64,000 nt of DNA from Bacteroidetes Order II. bacterium (GTDB lineage: Bacteria; Bacteroidota; Rhodothermia; Rhodothermales; UBA2364). Where the stretch lies: contig JAEUSQ010000018.1 of NCBI GenBank assembly GCA_016788705.1, forward strand, positions 1 through 64,000, written 5' to 3'. The position numbers and the translations under genes are program-made. Numbering within the stretch: the stretch's first letter is position 1; every line of letters begins with the position of its first letter. The notes under the pieces are model-generated. The model saw only the letters and a program-made list of their open reading frames with translations, had not been told where the DNA came from and did no database searches. Below, piece after piece: positions 35,849-43,968 of the stretch.

Positions 35849-38800
35849 ATGCTCAACGCACTTAAAAACGAATTCTTTATTGGTGGTGCCACCTACATCA
35901 TCTTTGCAGCCGGGGTTTTTTATCTCGGAAGCCTATTTGAAATTGACATGACCATGCGAATCTTGATTTCGCTGGTTATCTTGTTGCTGGTGGCAATAGT
36001 GATGATGTACCGAAAAATGAAAGCCAATCGGGATGCCGCCAAATTGGAAGCAGGCATGAAAGCCCAAGCCGATGCTGCACTCTTCGGTCAGGTATCTGAT
36101 AAGCGATTAGAAATCGAGGAGTTACAGAAAAAGTTTGTGGCTGCCATCGAAACCCTTAAACAATCAAAATTGGGCAAAGGCGGGAAAGGCAATCAGGCGC
36201 TTTATTCACTCCCTTGGTACATGCTCATCGGGCCGCCCGCTGCTGGAAAAACCACCCTGATCCAGCAATCGGGGCTTCAGTTTCCTCTCGAATCCAGTAG
36301 GGTTCGTGGGGTTGGCGGAACAAGAGATTGCGATTGGTTCTTTTCTACCTCGGCCATATTCTTAGACACTGCCGGGCGATATACTACCGAGCAATCGGAC
36401 GAGCCAGAATGGTTGGGTTTTTTGGATCTACTCAAAAAATATCGCAAAAAAAAGCCATTAAATGGGGTTATTGTGTCCTTGGCAGTTACAGACCTAATGG
36501 GCCGAACCGAAGAAGTTGAACAACATGCAGCGACTATTCGCCGCCGTTTGGATGAATTGATCAGCCGTCTTGGGGTACATTTTCCGGTCTATTTGGTCTT
36601 TACCAAAAGCGATTTGGTGGAAGGATGTGTGGAGTTTTTTAGTGATCTCAATGCCCGTGAAGTAGAGCAGATTTGGGGGCATACCTTGGATGAAACGGAG
36701 CAAGCGAGCAAAGAACCAGGTCAGATTTTCAGGTCCACCTATAACCGGATGCTGAAAACATTAGAAGATTTACGGTTAAATCGCTTAAATACCAACTTGA
36801 AACGCGAAGATCGTCGGAAAGTGTATAGCTTCCCAGACGAAATGACCGGCTTAAAAGATCCTATCACGGCGTTTGTTAATCGCTTGTTTCAGTATAATCC
36901 GTTCAATGAAAATCCAATATTTAGGGGCTATTATTTTACAAGTGGAACCCAAGAAGGGACTCCGATTGATCGGGTGATGCAGGCATTGGCCAATCAGTAT
37001 AGTTTGCCACAAACAGGTGGTGAAATGCCGATTCAGCGGGAGACCAAAAGTTACTTTATCAAAGACATTTTTAACCATGTCATCATTCCGGATCAACGGA
37101 TGGCCGTGCATACAAAGGCCGAGAAGAAATTACAGAACAAACTCCAGATAGGCGCCATTGCATTGTCCGTACTCACCATGCTGTTGTTTTTCTGGGGAGT
37201 GGGTTGTGGTTATTCCAAGTCAAGTCAGACGTTGGCCAGCTTGGACGATGCGATACTTAAAGCGAAATCGGTTGCATGGTCGGGGCCTGAAAAAACAATT
37301 CCCAATTTGCAGATATTAGACAACCTTCGGCTCCGTATCCTTGAAGCTGAAGAAGAAAGTTTTTTTTGGACAATGGGAATGACTCGTGGGGAAAGTGTAG
37401 CAGAACAAGCACGTTTGCTATTCTTTCGTAAATTCCGGCCCTTGGTTGAGCAACAATTTTACCGAAATATGGAATCTGGGTTGCGCGAATATGTGGCTTC
37501 CGGCCAAGACCCCATTGGAAAGATGGAAGAACAGTTGGGAGCCTATATCTTAATGGGGCCAGACGTGAACTTTGCCCAAGGAGCTGAACCTCCAACCAAA
37601 GCCGAAGGGGTTAAGCATTTGCAGGTGTTTTTGTCTTATGCGGCAGACCTCCAGTTCAATAACCCTTCGGGAACGATGCGGCTCTCCAAAGAAATTCAGA
37701 CGATGGTGAAAGAGCAGGTCAAGCTTTTTGGCGAAGTGGTACGACAAAATGAACCGCTACGGTTCCGTACAGACCAAATACTCATCCGGCAGTCAAGAGA
37801 ATTGCTTCGTAAGAACCTTTCGGCAAAATCAATTTATCATAGCATTAAACGGCAGATCATTAACCAAAGGCCCCGATTAGGAAGTATTGGCTTGCCAGAA
37901 TTATTGGGCCCCATTTCTTCTGGTTACATGTTTGGAAGTGTCCGGGTCAACGGCTTTTTCACTCGCTCTGCATGGGATACCTTGGTGGTCCGCGAATTTA
38001 GAAAGCGAAGCGAAAACCCTGTAGCAGGTAATTGGATTATCGGTCCGCTTTCCAAAGCCCAGCTACCAAGTAACCTAACCAATCCGGTAGAATATTTACG
38101 CTCCTTGGTTCGGTTCTATTTTGAGGATTATGCCCGAACTTGGGTTACGTTTGTTCAAGGGGTTACCTACGACCGCTCTGGCGTCTCTGGCAGCAATCCG
38201 CTTTCGGTGGCTTTGCGTCTGAACCAACTTTCCGCAGCGGGTTCATCGCCCTTCCAAGCCCTTGTGGACTCGGTGTCTTCACAAAATCGTTTGTCTTTCA
38301 AACAAGAAAAAGGCGGCAATATTGTGACGAATACCTGGGACAGCATTATGGGCAACGAGCGTTCCGATATTCAGATGGACCAATCGGGATTGGATGTGGG
38401 GCAATCTATCAAGGCCATTCATGCGCTGGCGACCTTGCCACCTCCGGGAGGGAAAGGAACCAATGGTGGGCTTAAAACGCTTTTGGATGCCTATTTTGCC
38501 GTGAGCAAAGAAGTAGAAAGAATGGCAAGTGGTCAACAAGCCCCCATGGCAGAACAGTCTATTAATAGTGCGAAAGATGTTGCAGAACGGCTATCCGGGC
38601 TTTTTGACGCAGGAACAGGGGCGAGAATAAAGGCCTTGCTTCAAGCCCCATTAGAGGATATTTCCTCTGGGGTGGTGGTGATCCAACAGGAACAGGTGGC
38701 GCAAACTTTTTCCGCGTCTGTTGGTAGCGAACTGGCTTCTGTGCAGAGAAGATATCCATTTAGTGAAAGCGCCAGTGCAGATTTATCGGCGGATGAATTT

Positions 38801-39370
38801 GGTGACTTGTTTAAGCCTGGTGGAAAATTAGATCAGTTTTTTGACCAAAACAAGGCGATGATAGATAACCCTAATAGTGGTGCTAAAGGGGCAGAATTAA
38901 AAGCTTTTCGAGACAGGGTGCGGGAAGTGCAGAAAAGTTTCTTTGCAGGTGGGAGTTTGTCTGCCCAATTCGACATGGTTCCGGATCGTCCAGAGCCCTC
39001 TAATGTTGTGGCCGAGGTTGATCTGAAAATGGATGCCACTTTGCACAATAATCGTACATCGGAAGGATTTTCTTTTGAGTCCCCCAAACGGATTGTCTGG
39101 CCCAGTGATGGGGGCGAAGCGTATATCGAAATACGAGATGTAAATGGAAATAGCGCTCGTGTTGCAGCACCAAGGGGGGCCTTTGCGATGTTCCGCTTGC
39201 TTGAAAAAGGCTCGTTAAAAGCCCTATCTTCGGATGAATTTGTAGTGGAATGGAGTATCAAACTCGGTGGTAAATCTGTCCGCTTGCGCTATACCATTCA
39301 AGCGGCTGGGCTGAAAAATCCCATTGCGGGTCTTAATTTGTTGCATGATATGAAAATGCCTGAACTCTAA
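35849..39370 (+). CDS. tssM: T6SS inner-membrane channel protein TssM (IcmF family)
   Basis: 1173 aa. Two membrane segments at the N-terminus (TYIIFAAGVFYLGSLFEI and ILISLVILLLVAIVMMY), an NTPase-like cytoplasmic domain with Walker A GPPAAGKT at 128-135, FLDTAGRYTTEQSDEP, and the VYLVFTKSDLVEG segment, then a third membrane helix near residues 430-448. The large periplasmic part ends in the C2-like IcmF domain (RIVWPSDGGEAYIEIRDVNG, FAMFRLLEKGSLKALSSDEF). Family knowledge: TssM spans the inner membrane and reaches TssJ at the outer membrane. Intact Walker A residues suggest nucleotide binding is retained. It is the last gene of the operon; a strong terminator follows 20 bp later. Confidence 0.95.
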   Translation: MLNALKNEFFIGGATYIIFAAGVFYLGSLFEIDMTMRILISLVILLLVAIVMMYRKMKANRDAAKLEAGMKAQADAALFGQVSDKRLEIEELQKKFVAAIETLKQSKLGKGGKGNQALYSLPWYMLIGPPAAGKTTLIQQSGLQFPLESSRVRGVGGTRDCDWFFSTSAIFLDTAGRYTTEQSDEPEWLGFLDLLKKYRKKKPLNGVIVSLAVTDLMGRTEEVEQHAATIRRRLDELISRLGVHFPVYLVFTKSDLVEGCVEFFSDLNAREVEQIWGHTLDETEQASKEPGQIFRSTYNRMLKTLEDLRLNRLNTNLKREDRRKVYSFPDEMTGLKDPITAFVNRLFQYNPFNENPIFRGYYFTSGTQEGTPIDRVMQALANQYSLPQTGGEMPIQRETKSYFIKDIFNHVIIPDQRMAVHTKAEKKLQNKLQIGAIALSVLTMLLFFWGVGCGYSKSSQTLASLDDAILKAKSVAWSGPEKTIPNLQILDNLRLRILEAEEESFFWTMGMTRGESVAEQARLLFFRKFRPLVEQQFYRNMESGLREYVASGQDPIGKMEEQLGAYILMGPDVNFAQGAEPPTKAEGVKHLQVFLSYAADLQFNNPSGTMRLSKEIQTMVKEQVKLFGEVVRQNEPLRFRTDQILIRQSRELLRKNLSAKSIYHSIKRQIINQRPRLGSIGLPELLGPISSGYMFGSVRVNGFFTRSAWDTLVVREFRKRSENPVAGNWIIGPLSKAQLPSNLTNPVEYLRSLVRFYFEDYARTWVTFVQGVTYDRSGVSGSNPLSVALRLNQLSAAGSSPFQALVDSVSSQNRLSFKQEKGGNIVTNTWDSIMGNERSDIQMDQSGLDVGQSIKAIHALATLPPPGGKGTNGGLKTLLDAYFAVSKEVERMASGQQAPMAEQSINSAKDVAERLSGLFDAGTGARIKALLQAPLEDISSGVVVIQQEQVAQTFSASVGSELASVQRRYPFSESASADLSADEFGDLFKPGGKLDQFFDQNKAMIDNPNSGAKGAELKAFRDRVREVQKSFFAGGSLSAQFDMVPDRPEPSNVVAEVDLKMDATLHNNRTSEGFSFESPKRIVWPSDGGEAYIEIRDVNGNSARVAAPRGAFAMFRLLEKGSLKALSSDEFVVEWSIKLGGKSVRLRYTIQAAGLKNPIAGLNLLHDMKMPEL

Positions 39371-39390
39371 CCTGAGTTGCTAAAATGCGG

Positions 39391-39422
39391 AAGGCGCTCT
39401 TCTCGCATGGGCGCCTTTTTTT
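39391..39422 (+). terminator. Rho-independent terminator of the T6SS-like operon
   Basis: AAGGCGC (39391-39397) pairs with GCGCCTT (39411-39417), followed by a run of T to 39422. It lies 20 bp after the tssM stop. Confidence 0.9.
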
Positions 39423-39460
39423 ATGATTAAACGTTAAAACGCCTCACAAATCAATCTGTA

Positions 39461-39492
39461 TTTGTTATTTTTTGCCATTGGTCGTATCTTAT
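39461..39492 (+). promoter_or_regulatory. Possible Bacteroidota-type promoter of ileS
   Basis: TTTG at 39461-39464 and TATCTTAT at 39485-39492 are 20 bp apart, close to the TTTG-N19-TAnnTTTG consensus of Bacteroidota housekeeping sigma factors. The ileS ATG lies 49 bp further on. The -7 element matches the consensus only partly. Confidence 0.35.
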
Positions 39493-39541
39493 CTGTCTGT
39501 ATAAAACTGTATTAACCCCTTTGAGTGGAAGTGTTAAGACG

Positions 39542-42500
39542 ATGAATAAGCGATTTCCAGAAGCAAAACAAGTTGATTTTCCTGCATTAGAACAGCAAAT
39601 ACTGGATTGGTGGAAAGCCGAACGAATTTTTGAGCGTAGTATTGAAGAAAGAAGTGAAGATAGGCCTTTTACGTTCTATGAAGGCCCACCCACGGCAAAT
39701 GGAAAACCGGGCATCCACCATGTGATGGCCCGAACCATTAAGGATACGTTTTGTCGGTACCAATCGTTAAAAGGAAAGCGGGTAAATCGAAAAGCAGGAT
39801 GGGATACCCATGGATTGCCTGTTGAAATTGAGGTAGAAAAACGATTGGGCATTGAAGGGAGGCATAAAGTGGAGGAGTTTGGAATTGAAGCGTATAACAA
39901 AGCCTGTAAAAACAGCGTTTTAGAATATACAGGGCTTTGGCACCAGCTGACGGAAAGAATGGGGTACTGGGTGGATATGAATGACCCGTACATCACCTAC
40001 GAGACTGCCTATATTGAATCCGTTTGGTGGCTACTTAAGCAAATTTATGACAAGGGACTCCTCTTTAAAGGGTATAAAATTCAATGGTATAGCCCTGGTT
40101 CCAATACCGTACTCAGCTCTCATGAAGTGAGTTTGGGGTATAAAGAAGTACAAGATCCTGCGGTATTTGTTCGTTTTCCGTTAGACGGTGAAGAAAATAC
40201 CTCTTTTTTGGCTTGGACTACAACTCCTTGGACCTTGATTTCTAATACGGCCCTTGCTGTCCACCAAAACATAGATTATGTAAAAATTCGACACGTTTTA
40301 GCAAGTGGCGAGATGGAATATTTAATCCTTGCTAAAAATCGTTTATCGGTGATTAAAGATGATTATGAGATAGTTTCAGAACACAAAGGTGCTGAATTTT
40401 TGGGTCTTAGCTATGAACCCCCGTTTGATTATTTTGTGGCTGAAGTAGGGAAAGAGGCTGCTTGGCGAGTAATTCATGCCGATTTTATCACCGATACGGA
40501 TGGAACTGGTGTGGCTCACGAGGCTCCTGCCTTTGGAGCGGACGATTATAATGCGGTGGTTCTGAAAGAAAAAATGCCCCTATTTAATCCGGTTAAGCCC
40601 GATGGCACGTTTGAAGATCGTATTACACTGGTCGCAGGGATGCACTTTAAAGAGGCCGACAAAGTGATTTCTCGGAAGTTGAAAGAGCAAGGGAATTTAT
40701 TCCGCTTGGAAACCTACCTCCACAACTACCCCCATGATTGGCGAAAAGGAACCCCATTAATGCAATATCCGATGGAGTCGTGGTTTATCCGCACTTCATC
40801 CATCAAAGATCGGTTAGTGGCACTGAATAAAACCATTAACTGGCAACCTGAGACCATTGGTACGGGGCGTTTTGGACAATGGTTAGAGAACAACGTGGAC
40901 TGGGCTTTATCCAGAAGCCGTTATTGGGGGACACCTTTGCCCATCTGGGTTGCTGAAAATGATCCGGAGTACGTAGAGATGATCGGCTCGGTGGCAGAAT
41001 TGAGAAAAAAATGCGGGACGGCGGTTCCTGAGAAGTTTGAGGAAGTGGACCTTCATCGGCCATATGTTGATCAGTACACTTGGGATGCACCAGCACATAT
41101 TGGTGGAAAAATGAAACGTATTCCAGATCTGATTGATGTTTGGTTTGATTCGGGTGCGATGCCTTTTGCACAATGGCATTATCCATTCGAGAACAAAGAA
41201 AAGTTTGAAGCCAGTTTTCCTGCCGACTTTATAGCCGAGGGCGTAGATCAAACACGTGGATGGTTCTATTCGCTTCATGCCATTGCAGCTTTAGTCATGG
41301 ATGATGTTGCCTATAAAAATGTGGTCTCTAATGGATTATTACTGGATGAAAAAGGCGAGAAAATGTCTAAATCTAAGGGAAATGTTGTAGATCCATTTAA
41401 AGCATTGGCAGAACATGGGGCTGATCCGGTACGTTGGTACATGATGTCTAATTCCCAGCCTTGGGAGGACTTGAAGTTTTCTTTTCCTGCATTGGAAATC
41501 ACCAAACGTAAATTTTTCTTAACATTGGCCAATACCTATTCTTTTTTTGAGACCTACGCCAATGTAGATGGATTTGCGTTCGAGGAAGATCGGGTACCAG
41601 TACAGGCGCGTGCCGAATTGGATCGCTGGATATTGAGTCGCCTTAATACCACGTTGATGGAAGTGGACGTGGCATTTGCAGCATACCATCCTACTCGTGC
41701 TGCGCGGGCAATAGAACAATTTGTGGACGAACTATCCAATTGGTATATCCGGCGGAGTCGGCGGCGTTTCTGGAAGAGTGAACAAGACAGTGACAAACTG
41801 GCGGCTTTCCAAACCGTATATGAGTGCTTGGAATCCATTTCCATCATGATGTCGCCCATTGCACCATTTTATTCCGATTGGCTTTTTAAGGCATTAAACG
41901 ATACTTCTGGAAAACGCAATACCGATTCTGTACATTTGGCTCACTTCCCGGTTGTAGAAAAAACGGCTTTAGATCCCGATTTGGAGCATCGGATGGGGCT
42001 TGCACGGACTCTTTCGTCGGTGGTTTTGTCGCTTAGAAATCAGGTACAAATTAATGTTCGACAGCCGCTGGAGAAAATGCTCGTGGTTTTGAATCGTCAT
42101 GTGGACCGCAATTCGGTCGAACAAGTAAAGGGCATCATTTTAGATGAAGTAAATCTTAAGTCGTTAGACTTCATTACCTCGTCAAGTGATGTGGTTAAAA
42201 AGTCTATAAAGCCAAACTTTCGCGTACTTGGTAAAAAAGTGGGCGGTTTGATGAAGGTGGTCCAAGCACAAATTCTAAAAATGACGGCCACAGAAATAGA
42301 AACCTTTGAGCGTGAGGGCACATATAACCTTACCCTACCCGATGGTTCTGTCGTTGGGTTAATAGCAGAAGATGTGGATGTTTTGAGCGAAGGGGTGGCG
42401 GGTTGGCTGGTTGGTTCTGAAGGTTTGGCTACGGTTGCTCTGGATACCAATATTTCTCCAGCCTTGCGTGCAGAAGGACTGAGTCGTGAATTGGTCAATC

Positions 42501-42724
42501 GTATTCAAAACCTACGAAAGTCTGCCAATTTAGACGTGACAGATCGGATTCAGATTGGACTGTGGGCCTCTGACGATTTCCTTGCGGCCATAGAGCCTTA
42601 TAAAACTTGGGTCATGGGCGAGACCCTTGCAACGGGCTTTTCGCCAGATGAAATTCGGTACTCTGTGCTCGAAACGTTTGAGATTGGGAATGAGCACATT
42701 CGGGTAGCCCTTACAAAACTTTAA
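39542..42724 (+). CDS. ileS: Isoleucyl-tRNA synthetase
   Basis: 1060 aa from the ATG at 39542; an in-frame TTG upstream (39521) would add seven residues and is unlikely. Class I signature EGPPTANGKPGIHHVMA (HIGH-type) at about residues 47-63 and KMSKSKGN near residue 607. The large editing insertion is present (LAWTTTPWTLISNTALAVHQ, DTDGTGVAHEAPAFGADDYN). The C-terminal part is of the long, eukaryote-like/bacterial type 2 form with anticodon-binding domain (WYIRRSRRRFWKSEQDSD) and no terminal zinc finger cysteines that I can see. Such type 2 enzymes are typically less sensitive to mupirocin; for this protein that is only inference. It charges tRNA-Ile with proofreading. Followed by the DksA-like gene after 37 bp and then lspA. 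Confidence 0.97.
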   Translation: MNKRFPEAKQVDFPALEQQILDWWKAERIFERSIEERSEDRPFTFYEGPPTANGKPGIHHVMARTIKDTFCRYQSLKGKRVNRKAGWDTHGLPVEIEVEKRLGIEGRHKVEEFGIEAYNKACKNSVLEYTGLWHQLTERMGYWVDMNDPYITYETAYIESVWWLLKQIYDKGLLFKGYKIQWYSPGSNTVLSSHEVSLGYKEVQDPAVFVRFPLDGEENTSFLAWTTTPWTLISNTALAVHQNIDYVKIRHVLASGEMEYLILAKNRLSVIKDDYEIVSEHKGAEFLGLSYEPPFDYFVAEVGKEAAWRVIHADFITDTDGTGVAHEAPAFGADDYNAVVLKEKMPLFNPVKPDGTFEDRITLVAGMHFKEADKVISRKLKEQGNLFRLETYLHNYPHDWRKGTPLMQYPMESWFIRTSSIKDRLVALNKTINWQPETIGTGRFGQWLENNVDWALSRSRYWGTPLPIWVAENDPEYVEMIGSVAELRKKCGTAVPEKFEEVDLHRPYVDQYTWDAPAHIGGKMKRIPDLIDVWFDSGAMPFAQWHYPFENKEKFEASFPADFIAEGVDQTRGWFYSLHAIAALVMDDVAYKNVVSNGLLLDEKGEKMSKSKGNVVDPFKALAEHGADPVRWYMMSNSQPWEDLKFSFPALEITKRKFFLTLANTYSFFETYANVDGFAFEEDRVPVQARAELDRWILSRLNTTLMEVDVAFAAYHPTRAARAIEQFVDELSNWYIRRSRRRFWKSEQDSDKLAAFQTVYECLESISIMMSPIAPFYSDWLFKALNDTSGKRNTDSVHLAHFPVVEKTALDPDLEHRMGLARTLSSVVLSLRNQVQINVRQPLEKMLVVLNRHVDRNSVEQVKGIILDEVNLKSLDFITSSSDVVKKSIKPNFRVLGKKVGGLMKVVQAQILKMTATEIETFEREGTYNLTLPDGSVVGLIAEDVDVLSEGVAGWLVGSEGLATVALDTNISPALRAEGLSRELVNRIQNLRKSANLDVTDRIQIGLWASDDFLAAIEPYKTWVMGETLATGFSPDEIRYSVLETFEIGNEHIRVALTKL

Positions 42725-42761
42725 TGTTCACCACCTACCTCTATCCATTAACCTAAAAATA

Positions 42762-43184
42762 ATGTCTGAAATCAATCAATCACCAAAAGAAGAGGCCGAT
42801 GCCCCCAAAAAGCGGGTGACGCCTTTTAATGATGAAGAGTTGGAATATTTCCGCCAACTGATTCTTAAAAAACGTGCCGAAGCTCAGGAAGAAGTGGACA
42901 TTATGAGGAAGTTGATCGAGGATCAGAAAGAAAAGGCAGAAGACGATACCGCTTATAGCTATCACATGGCAGATGCGGGAACGGATGCGATGGAGCGCGA
43001 AAAATTATACCTTATGATTGCGCGTCAGCAAAAATTTATGGGGTATTTAGAGCGGGCATTGGAACGGATCACCAACAAAACCTACGGTATCTGCAAGGTA
43101 ACGGGCTTGCCTATTCCTAAAGGCCGTCTAGAGGCGGTTCCACATACCGAGATTTCGATTGAGGCTAAAAATCAACAAAAATAA
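42762..43184 (+). CDS. DksA/TraR family regulator lacking the zinc cysteines
   Basis: 140 aa. Coiled-coil of the DksA type (FNDEELEYFRQLILKKRAEA, DIMRKLIEDQKEKAEDDTAY), the acidic tip region SYHMADAGTDAMEREKLYLM, and a C-terminal globular end YGICKVTGLPIPKGRLEAVP followed by HTEISIEAKNQQ. Of the four zinc-binding cysteines of the DksA finger only one (in YGIC) remains; this cysteine-poor form is common in Bacteroidota. Family knowledge: DksA-like proteins enter the secondary channel of RNA polymerase and tune transcription with ppGpp. It lies between ileS and lspA, an arrangement that is widely conserved in the phylum. Confidence 0.85.
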   Translation: MSEINQSPKEEADAPKKRVTPFNDEELEYFRQLILKKRAEAQEEVDIMRKLIEDQKEKAEDDTAYSYHMADAGTDAMEREKLYLMIARQQKFMGYLERALERITNKTYGICKVTGLPIPKGRLEAVPHTEISIEAKNQQK

Positions 43185-43219
43185 GTGACTAAGAGGGTTA
43201 TGCCCTCGTGGAAGATATT

Positions 43220-43900
43220 ATGCGTGTACTTTGGGTAACCCTCATTATCATTGTCACCGACCAATTGACCAAACTCTTGATCAAGGGTTCCGAACTGTTT
43301 GGGATCAAGGGGATGCCCCTGGGTGAGTCGGTGCCGGTTTTAGGCCAATGGTTTAGGCTGACATTTACCGAAAATCCAGGAATGGCTTTTGGAATAGAAG
43401 TGGATTCCAAACTGTTTCTTACACTTTTTGCACTGGCGGCGACAGTCCTTATCCTTGTTTATCTTCTGCGTATGAAGCATGGACATTGGGGATATCGCCT
43501 TAGTTTGGCCTCGATTTTAGGCGGTGCGATCGGCAATCTCATTGACCGAACTTTTTATGGTGTATGGTATGGTTATGGCACATTGTTCCATGGAAATGTA
43601 GTGGATTTTATCCATTTTGATGTGTGGCGTGGCATTGTACCAGATTGGGTTCCTTTAATTGGTGGCCAGTGGATGGCCTTGTTACCCGTCTGGAATGTGG
43701 CGGATATGGCGATTGTGGTTGGGGTTGTGGCTATTTTGTTGTTTCAAGGACGTTTCCACCGCTATGAAGTGGCACGACAATTGGCCGAAAAATCTCCCAA
43801 TGCTGATCCAGAACCAGATACCATTGCTGGAAAAGATACAGTACCAGGGATTGAACCGATAGGGAAGACCCAAGAATTGCCTAAGTCTGACGCAGGCTGA
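43220..43900 (+). CDS. lspA: Lipoprotein signal peptidase (signal peptidase II)
   Basis: 226 aa from the ATG at 43220, which has GGAAG about 6 bp upstream; an in-frame GTG at 43208 is an alternative. Conserved motifs: LWVTLIIIVTDQLTKLLIKG at the N-terminus, FRLTFTENPGMAFGI, the catalytic region SILGGAIGNLIDRTFYGVW with VVDFIHFDVW, and the second catalytic Asp in WNVADMAIVVG. Four membrane segments are visible. An insertion between membrane helix 3 and the VVDF motif and a longer Pro/Glu-rich C-terminal tail (about 40 residues) make it larger than the usual 160-170 aa. It cleaves prolipoprotein signals, needed for the several lipoproteins seen in this window. A terminator follows at 43929. Confidence 0.93.
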   Translation: MRVLWVTLIIIVTDQLTKLLIKGSELFGIKGMPLGESVPVLGQWFRLTFTENPGMAFGIEVDSKLFLTLFALAATVLILVYLLRMKHGHWGYRLSLASILGGAIGNLIDRTFYGVWYGYGTLFHGNVVDFIHFDVWRGIVPDWVPLIGGQWMALLPVWNVADMAIVVGVVAILLFQGRFHRYEVARQLAEKSPNADPEPDTIAGKDTVPGIEPIGKTQELPKSDAG

Positions 43901-43928
43901 ATATCATTCATTGTAAATGATGATACGG

Positions 43929-43960
43929 AACCCGCTGCTTTTATTAAGGCGGGTTTTTTT
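43929..43960 (+). terminator. Rho-independent terminator after lspA
   Basis: AACCCGC (43929-43935) pairs with GCGGGTT (43949-43955), followed by T to 43960. It ends the ileS-dksA-like-lspA operon and separates it from the converging TonB receptor gene, which ends at 43969. Confidence 0.88.
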
Positions 43961-43968
43961 ATGCTCTT

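Noticed and set aside
19593-39370. Interpretation as a phage tail or extracellular contractile injection system
   Set aside because: TssJ, TssK, TssL and TssM with FHA, kinase and phosphatase genes are specific to T6SS-type systems; no tail tube, tape measure, baseplate or AAA+ Afp15-type gene is present.
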